DNA of 64,000 nt from positions 14,632,226 to 14,696,225 of the forward strand of contig NC_051069.1 of assembly GCF_004664715.2 (NCBI RefSeq), written 5' to 3'. The position numbers and the translations under genes were made by a program. The notes beneath the pieces are model-generated. The model did no database searches. It was not told where the DNA came from and was given only the letters and a program-made list of their open reading frames with translations. This document shows positions 36,555 to 45,657 of the stretch, one piece after another (the first letter of the stretch is position 1; each line of letters starts with the position of its first letter). The DNA comes from Peromyscus leucopus. Lineage: Eukaryota > Chordata > Mammalia > Rodentia > Cricetidae.

Positions 36555-39500
36555 CTCCTCATTCGAATGGTCCTGTGACAGGCTGTTTTACATTTTCAGG
36601 GAAGATAAAGTAGAGCACAAGAATTGTTTAATTTGTGCTTATCTTATATCTTTCCATTATCAAGGCAGCACAATCACAGAAAAACATAAAATACATGAAA
36701 AAGGAAATAATATTTCTATTTCCCCAGCTTACTCAAAGATAACCACTGTAGCTTTTTGTTTTATTTTGGGACAGGGCCCTGTGCATCCCAGGTTAGCCTC
36801 AAATTCACTGTATAGCTGAGAATAACCTTGAACTTGTGGGCCTCCTGCCTCCACAGGTGTGTGTCATCATGCCCAGTCTGTGGTGCTGGGGATCAAACCG
36901 GAGTCCTGTGTGCCAGGCAAGCACTCTGCCAACTGAGCCACATCCTTATCGCCAATCACTATTGTTTCATTTTCTTTCAGTTTTATGAGTATGGATGTTT
37001 TGCCTGTATGTGTGTCTGTGTACCACACATGCGCCTTGTGCCCAAGGAGGCCAGAAAAGGGAATCAGGCACCCTGGAATAGGAGTTATAGCCAGTTGTGA
37101 ACTGCCATCTGGATGCTAGGGATTGAACTGAGTGCCCTGGAAGAGCAACCAGTGTTTTTAGCTGATGAGTCATCTCCTCAGTCCTACTGTTTGTTTTGTT
37201 TTGTTGGTTGTTTTTTTGGTTTTGGTTTTTTGAAACAGGGTTTCTCTGTGTAGCCCTGGCTGTCCTGGAACTCACTCTGTAGACCAGGCTCAGCTCAAAC
37301 TCACAGAGATCCGCCTGGCTCTGCCTCCCAAGTGCTGGGATTCAAGTCGAATGCCACCAGCACCTGGCTCCCACTGTTGTTTTTAATGGAGAATGTCTTC
37401 TTGGGATTTTCTTCAGTATTTTTCCTATTGTTTACTTGTTGTTGAGGCGGGGTCTCACTGTATAGCTTCACATAGCTTGGAACTCACTCTGTAGACCAGG
37501 CTGGCCTCACACTGGAGGTTTGTCTGTCTCTGCCTCCCAGGTGCTGGATGGATTTACAAGCATGTGCCAATCCACCCAGCCTTCAGTCTTTTTTATAAGA
37601 ATGCCTGTACACTCCGAGTTTACGAGGTACAGCTTTTGTAATATATAACAGACACAGTATCCAAACAGTAGTGTGGAGAACACTGATGGGACTGCACTGG
37701 AGGGCCCAGCGTGTAGATGGATAGTGTCACTGTGGGACTACAGACTCCCGGAGAGACAGCGTGTAGCTGGGTAGTTCTACTGTAGGACTACAGACTCCCG
37801 GAGAGACAGCGTGTAGCTGGGTAGTTCTACTGTAGGACTACAGACTCACGGAGAGACAGTGTGTAGATGGGTAGTGTCACTGTAGAACTACAGACTCATG
37901 GAGAGACAGCGTGTAGATGGGCAGTGTCACTGTGGGACTACAGACTCACGGAGAGACAGCGTGTAGCTGGGTAGTTCTACTGTAGGACTACAGACTCCCG
38001 GAGAGACAGCGTGTAGATGGATAGTGTCGCTGTGGGACTACAGACTCACAGAGAGACAGTGTGTAAATGGGTAGTGTAGGACTACAGACTCATGGAGAGA
38101 CAGCGTGTAGCTGGGTAGTGTCACTGTAGGACTACAGACTCCCGGAGAGACAGCGTGTAGATGGGTAGTTCTACTGTAGGACTACAGACTCACAGAGAGA
38201 CAGCGTGTAGCTGGGTAGTTCTACTGTAAGACTACAGACTCATGGAGAGACAGCGTGTAGATGGGCAGTGTCACTGTGGGACTACAGACTCACGGAGAGG
38301 TAGCACCAGTACATAGGGAGAATGTCAAGTAACAAACTATGTGTTCTGCTTTTTCCTGTAACATTTGTATCTTTCCAGATCGTTATTCGGGCCTTGTAAA
38401 CATCTATTTATATGCCTGCCAGTATTGCGCGGTGTGTATAAAACAGTTTACTTAACTATTCCCTTATTGCAGCGCGTTCAGAGCGCCTACATTTTTAATT
38501 TGGGCAAGTTTTTGTGCAGTGAACATTATTGTCCACCCTGGATTTTTGTTTTCTACTTATTTTCAGCAATTTCCTCAGGATAAAGTATCCTAGCTGTGAG
38601 CCAGCAGCTGTGAGTTTCGATCCCTCACAGAGTCCAGAGCCTAGCATTTGAAAATCACCACGAATTAGAAGGAAAGCCCAAAGCCTCTAGCAGAGGACTA
38701 ATCTGTTGATCCTTGCCAGGAGAAGAGAAAACCCCCAATTGACAAGACGGAATGGGACAGCTTCTTCGATGAGAATGGTCACTTGGCCAAGTCTAGGGAC
38801 TTCATTTGTGTTAACATCCTGGAAAGGGTATGATTCCCAGGCTATCCTCAGCCTTGCCCTGGCACTAGGGGGCGGCACAGATGGCAGGGACCAGGCATGC
38901 CATTGGGTATCTTGAGAGTTCATGACCTCCCGTGCCCAGGGCCTACACCCCTTCGTGAGGACGGAAGCCTGGAAATTCCTCACAGGCTACTACTCATGGC
39001 AGAGTTCCCGGGATGAGCGGCTCATGGTGGACAGCAACAGAAGGTAGAACGTTCCAGAACCTCTTTCTGTGGAGAGTTGTCAGGGATGTGGGGGGAGTGG
39101 GGGCCGGCGGCACCCTCTCAACCTAGAAATTCGGGTTTCTTCTTCATATGGACTCCTTATTCTGAGAAGACTCTGATGCTTCCCACACAGGACCCACATG
39201 CAGTGGGTCTAGCCAGGTTTAAGTTTAAGCTGGCATCTCCTCTCCAGTTCACCGACCAAGTAAGCAGTTGCAGGCACAGGCTTGTCCCCAAACTCCCTTA
39301 TCGCCTTGCTCCCAACCTCATCCTTACCTGCCTAGCCTTCCTGTGAAGGGCCCTAGGAATTTTCTTTCCTGGGCTTAATCCCCTTTCCTGCCAACTGTTA
39401 CCCCCAAACCCTATGGCCAAAGTGTCTCCTGAGGCTAGGTTCCACCTCTCTGTCCTGCCCACATCTCCTCCGAGTGCCCACTGTGGGCTGCTCGGGTTAA

Positions 39501-40294
39501 ACAGTCCCAGAGGTGTGACATTTCAGGCATCTGCTGACATTTCAAATAGCCTATTTTCTCTTAATCCTAGCTCTCCTATCCCAACACCCTCCATCTGACC
39601 GTTCCTGGGGGACAACCTTAGAGTTAGGGTTTCTATTGCTGTGAGGAAACGTCGTGCCCCACAGCAGCTTGGGGGTGGAGGAGAGGATTTGTTTCGTAGC
39701 TTACAGCTCCACATTGCAGTCCATCACTGAGGGAAGCTGGGGCAGGAACCTCGAGGCAGGAGCTGATACAGAGGCCATGGAGGAATGCTGCTTACTGGCT
39801 TGCTCCTCATGGCTTGCTCAATCTAATTTCTTTGTGGCACCCAGGACCAGCCCAGAGGTGGCACCTCCCACAGTGAGCTGGGCCCTCCCACATCAATCAT
39901 TAATCTAGAAAATTCATAGCAGGCTTACCCACAGGCTAATCTTGTGGGAGCATTTTCTTAACTGAGGTTCCTTCTTCTGAAATGACTCTAGCTTATGCCA
40001 AGGTGATGTAAAACTGACCAGCACAGGGACTCCCTCCCCATCAGCTCGGCCACCCCACTCCAGCAGAGCTGCATGTTCTTTCCTACTGTCTCTGCTCTTG
40101 GTTCACTCTTTCTCCCTCCACCCACACTGGTCTCCCTATTAGCTGTCTCCCAAAACCCCAACTTTGGGCCAGTGGGATTGCTCAGGGGATAAAGGGGCTT
40201 GCCACCAAGCCTGACAATCTGTGTCCAAACCCATGGTGGGTGGAGAGAAGGGACTCACTCTCACAATTTGTCCTCTGACCTCCACAAGTGTGTG

Positions 40295-40341
<47 letters not shown>

Positions 40342-43300
40342 GAATAAACAAACAAACAAATAAATAAAACTCCATCCTTGCTTCAAGGCCAGGACCACAC
40401 AGGGTACTTCCTCCTGATTGGAGGATTTTTGTAGGTAAGTATACACAGGTTTTGAACTTGGAACAGTCTTAAGTTTGGGAGTGAGTTCAATTCAAATTCT
40501 AGTATTAACATCACACTCCGAGTGAACTTGCCCACGAACTCCCCTGCTGAAGGCTCAGTCTCCTCCTCTGTCCAATGCGGTCACAATACAGTTCACAGAG
40601 TGGTTACAGAGATCTAATTATAGAAGCAGGCACGTCACCATGCCCAGGGGAGGAGCAGCTAGGGCTCATGTCAGTAGGGATGCTCCCCCAAACTGGAGAC
40701 TGTGGACTTTCGCCTCTGTGACCCTGGGACTTGGGCCTGCCTCATCTCTCTCAGGTGGAGCACACACCAGGGCAGAGTTCGAGTCCTCCCCAAATCACCT
40801 TTCTTTAGCTCAGTGCAGGCCTCACCTGTCCACATGAGTGCTCAGGGTGGACTGGGTCTGAATGACCCCACAGTGGATTGCTTCCTTCTTAGAGGGGTTT
40901 GTCTTGGGCTGCCTGGCCAAGTCTTAGGGCCTGAGCAGCTGAGCTCAGCCCCAAAGCAGCTCCCAGCCAAGATGTGGAAAAGACAACCCACACAGGGACC
41001 AGCAGAGAATAGTCTGGAACGGTAGGGATGTGAATGTCGGACTAGGTGCCAAGCCAGGGAACAGGCCTCGTGTGTGTTACACATCATTGTTAAGGCAAAA
41101 AGCCATAAATGAGCAAAGTGCCATGAACAGGGTGGTTGACAATATCAGATTTTTTTCCTTTGGCATTCCGGAGGCACAGGACAAGGCTGCAGCATGCTGG
41201 CCTCCTGGGAAATTCTCTGAGAGACAGAAGTCCTTCTCCACACCTCCCACCAACGCTTCCCTGGCTTGAGGCTACATCCATTCACGTTCTGTCTCAGTGG
41301 ACACAAGGCCTCTCACCTCTCTGTGTGTCTCTTATATAGACAGTTGTCATCTGATTTAGGGTCCCCTGGAAAACCCAGAACGGTCGCATCTTGCGACCCT
41401 TAATCACACTGGAAGAGACCCCGTCTACAAAGAAGCCCACATTACAGGATCTAGGGGTTACTTCTAGGACACGACGAGGACGACTTTTAGAGCCCGCCAG
41501 TCAGTTACCGCACCAGCTAATCAAATTGCAGTGGTCCGCAGAAGACTGTCCCCACTCTGCAGGTGGGGAAACTGAGGCTTAGAGAGGGAGGGTGACATCC
41601 CTTTGCAGACACTCGGTTGTTAAGCGGTGGCTCCGGGGTTTGGGTGCTACAGTTGGAGCACAGAGCCCACCCCACATTAGGTTGTCTCCACACTGGGTGC
41701 CAGCTGCATGCCGGAGAGCACTTCAGGCTGCTCAGGGACCAGGTGGGGACCAGGTAGGCGAGGCTACCCGGTCCCCCACCCCCCCAGCTCAGCAGCTGCT
41801 GCCGCTCTGATTGTCCCTTCTTGGGAGGGGAAGGCCACCTTACCCAGCCCCGATGTGTTCTCTCAGGAGGAACTACAAAGCCTTGTGCCAGATGTACGAG
41901 AAAATCCAGCCCCTGCTGGAAAACTTGCATGGGAACTTCACAGAGACTAGGAACAACATCGGTGAGCAGAGGGCGAGGGGGGGGGAGGGCAGGGCGGAGG
42001 AGAGGGTAGATGCCATTAGGGTCTTTTCTTGGTCATTTCTAGGCACAGGTTGACCCCTGGGGCCTGACAACGGTCTTGACTTTGGCCCGGAAATTTTCCT
42101 AGCCGGACCTGGGTCAATCCACCCACCCCTGGCCACAGGTGCTGCTAGAGGCTTCCCTGCCACATGCCACCCCTGTTGCTTTGTCTTCCTCCCCCCAAGC
42201 CATGACTTTGACGTAGACTGGATCTGAACTGGATCGGGAGGGGGCATTCCTTGACAAAAGGTGTGGTCTAGTCAGAGATTTGGAGGCAAAGAGGAGCCCA
42301 GAGCAGCAGGGTATGGTGATGAGTTGAGCTTGGTGGGGCTGTAGCCCCCCTCCCAGCTAGGATTTTTTTTAGGATCTGTCCTCTAAGGATGTGTGATGAA
42401 TTCACCCATGCTTTCTGCGCTGGAGATGGTCTAATGTCACCTCCCGTCCCTTGCTCTAATCTAGCATATGACATCCAGAGACTCTATGACAAAGATCCCC
42501 TGGGCAATGTGCTTGTGGACAAGAAGAAACTGGAGAAGACCCTGCTGCTGAGTTATGTCTGCAACACGAAGGCTGGTGAGCTGAGGGTAGGGCCCCAGCC
42601 CGGGCTTGCCAGCTCCTTCCTAGAACCTGGGCCAGCATCCACTGGCTTTTCCTCCCCGGCGCCTTCCCCCACAGAGTACCAGCGAGGCTTCCATGAGATG
42701 GTGATGCTCTTCCAGCTGATGGTGGGGCACGAACATGAGACCTTCTGGCTCTTCCAGTTCTTCCTGCAGAAAACAGTGAGGACCAAGCCAAGCTCAAATC
42801 TCCTACTCCCCAGCGCCCAGCAAACCAAGGCACCACCAGCCTCAGTCACTTCCCCCGGCCCCCAAACATCTGTAGGTCAGGGGGTGGGTAGTGGAAGCAT
42901 TAGAATTCAGAAGGACTATTCAGAGTCCCACTCTCACCAGCCCCGTGGTGGGACCCTCTGCTGGCCTCTCACTCCTTACACACAAATCTCCCTGCAGATC
43001 TCTTGTGGCTTCCCAGGCCTCCAGAGTAAAACCCAGCAGCCTTTGTCAGGCCTCCAGGGCTGCCTCTTTGTTCCCACCTCCCCCTGTTTCCTCCACATGA
43101 CCCATAGTCCAGACACCCTGGAGGACTCAGCAGTATCCAGGGTGTGCCCTACTCTGCACCCAGGATGAGGGGTTTACCATCTGGGAAGGTTTTCTTTGTC
43201 ACCTTCTAGAAGGTTCCCACAACCTCTACCTCTCTCTGCACCTCTGCAAAAATATGCTTGCTAAACTTTCTTTCTTGGCTCTGACCTAATAACTAGGGTC

Positions 43301-43446
43301 ATGGTCACATGTGGGACATCTTCGCAGCTCCACCCCCACCCCCATATGTTAAGATGCACATGAATACATGGCTGCCCGAGATGTACACACACATAGGCAA
43401 ACAGGCACAGCTGCACACAGGGACCAGATACAACAACAACAACAAC

Positions 43447-43489
<43 letters not shown>

Positions 43490-45613
43490 TTGGGACTGTG
43501 AGGTGGGCTTGATTCTGTGACGCCCTCAAGTTGAACTGAGGAGGACTGTTCTCTGGTCCCATCTTGTACAGGAACACAGCTGTGTCATCAACATCGGGGT
43601 GGGCAAGAACCTGGACATGCTTAACAGTGTGATCACTTTGCTGGACCCTGAATTTGCTGAACACCTCAGTGAGTGGTCCACAGTCACTACTACTTCCCAC
43701 ACCAGCAGGGAGACTACGGGAGGGCCAAGGCCCATGGCCGACATACTCAGGCCTATGTGAAGGAGCCTGGGTCTCTGATGTTGAACATCTGCTCCAAACA
43801 GACTCCATGGCCTGTTGGGAAAGTAGCAGCCGGAATGCTCATGTCTCCCATGTCCCGCATGATCGGTTGTGTGGCCTTGCCTGTGTGGCGGCTTACACGC
43901 CTGCTTCTCTCCTCACAGAAGGGAAGGGCTCAGGAGCTGTACAGTCTCTCTTCCCCTGGTTCTGCCTCTGCTTCCAGCGTGCCTTCAAATCCTTCGACGA
44001 TGTCTGGAGGCTCTGGGAGGTGAGGCGCGTGCAGCTGGGGACACTTGATGTGGACTGTACCCCTCCTGTGGACTGTTCTCCCCTCAGGAGGAGAAGCTAC
44101 AAGTTCTCCTGCATCCCTTTCTTCCTGGCTTCCGATGGCGCTCAGTGGTCTGGGGTTTAATTAGGTCAGCATCCCCACTCCTGCCTTGCTGTAGAGGGCT
44201 AGAGCATCTGTGCATCAATTCTGATGCCAGACCCCACTGACCATCTACAGGGCAGTTAGCACAGGGCACCTGCTGATGTGCCTGGGCTGGCCTGCAGCTC
44301 AGCACCCTGCTCTCTGCTCTCTTTTGCTGCCTTTCCTTGGTCTTCCCTTTCCCCTAGAATGCTAGCTTCTCTTAGAACCTGATTTCCCCCAAAGCAGGCC
44401 CTGAGGACACCTGTAGTCTTCCAACCACAGTTCCTAGGACATGATCCTCCTTAGGAAGGAGCCTACCACCTCTCGCTGTCCTGCCTCGCCTCACGGCTGT
44501 TTCTAAATGGAAGATCCAGCCCGGCTGCAGCCTGGCATGTACCGTCCCACCATCCAGCTTCCACCTCCCCCACGTTATCATCTTGGCCAGCCATTCTACT
44601 CCCAAATCTCAAATGGCCACCTCCCCCCCCCCGACACCGACGTTTGGGGGAGCCCTGGATTGCCGAGCTCCCACTCAAATTCTAGTTTCTCTCTACCCCG
44701 TTCTGAGTGTGTAGTTTCTGACAGCTTGCTACCCTCAGGGCATCCCGGTCTCAGACCACAGGGCTGAGGCCTGCTGGCTGCCCACAGGTCTTGCTGACAG
44801 GGAAGCCCTGCAGGAATTTCCAGGTGCTGGTGGCCTACAGCATGCTACAGATGGTGCGTGAGCAGGCCCTGGTGGAGAGCATGAGCGGTGATGCCATCCT
44901 CCTGGTGAGTGCCTTGGGCCGGATCCCTCTCCAGCCTCCAGAGCCAAGTGCCTGTACCCATTTCGTAGAAGAGTGCAGAGACCCATGGTGTGCTAGCTTA
45001 TGGCTGCTTTTGCCTCCGGAGAGGAACAAATGAGGAGTGCTGAAGTGTGGGACTCCATGCTGATGGCTCTTAATAGACCAGCTCTAAAGGCCCTGCGACC
45101 GTGACAGAGGCTGTGTTGGTCTGTCATCCCAGTAAGCGTGTGAGGACACCAAAGGTCTAACCATTAGATTCTACTGCCTTGAAGTGAACCCTTGGCCATG
45201 CGGCAGAAGGGCCTAAGGTTTTCAGAGGTGCCTAAAGGCCAGCCGAAGTACCAGAAAAAAAAATCTTGGGTGGTATGCCAGTTATAAACCAGGTCTTCCT
45301 TAGGAGCTTGAGGCATGTAGCAGAGTGCCCGGGCTTCCTAGATGCCCCATGTGAAGGCTGTGTTTGTCATACCTCCAAATGATCTGTAGGCACTGTGGTG
45401 GGTTGTGGCGACATCGAGGTGCCCCCAGTAACTGCTGGGAGTAGTAGCTTTCTTACCTTTGTGTTGCCTCTGCCCAAAAGCACAGGAGAGGTGTTTGCTT
45501 ACACACACACACACACATGCATGCACACGCGTGTGCGCACGCACACACAGGCACACACACTCACACACACACAAGCACACACGCAATACACGCATATGCA
45601 CACACACGCACAT

Positions 45614-45657
<44 letters not shown>

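Noticed and set aside
37708..38300. CRISPR-like regular spacing of repeats
   Set aside because: The units are contiguous without variable spacers and the sequence is a mammalian intron; this is a minisatellite.
42389..43168. 259-codon open frame on the + strand
   Set aside because: It reads straight through exon 5, intron 5, exon 6 and intron 6 of Tbc1d21; only the exon parts are coding.
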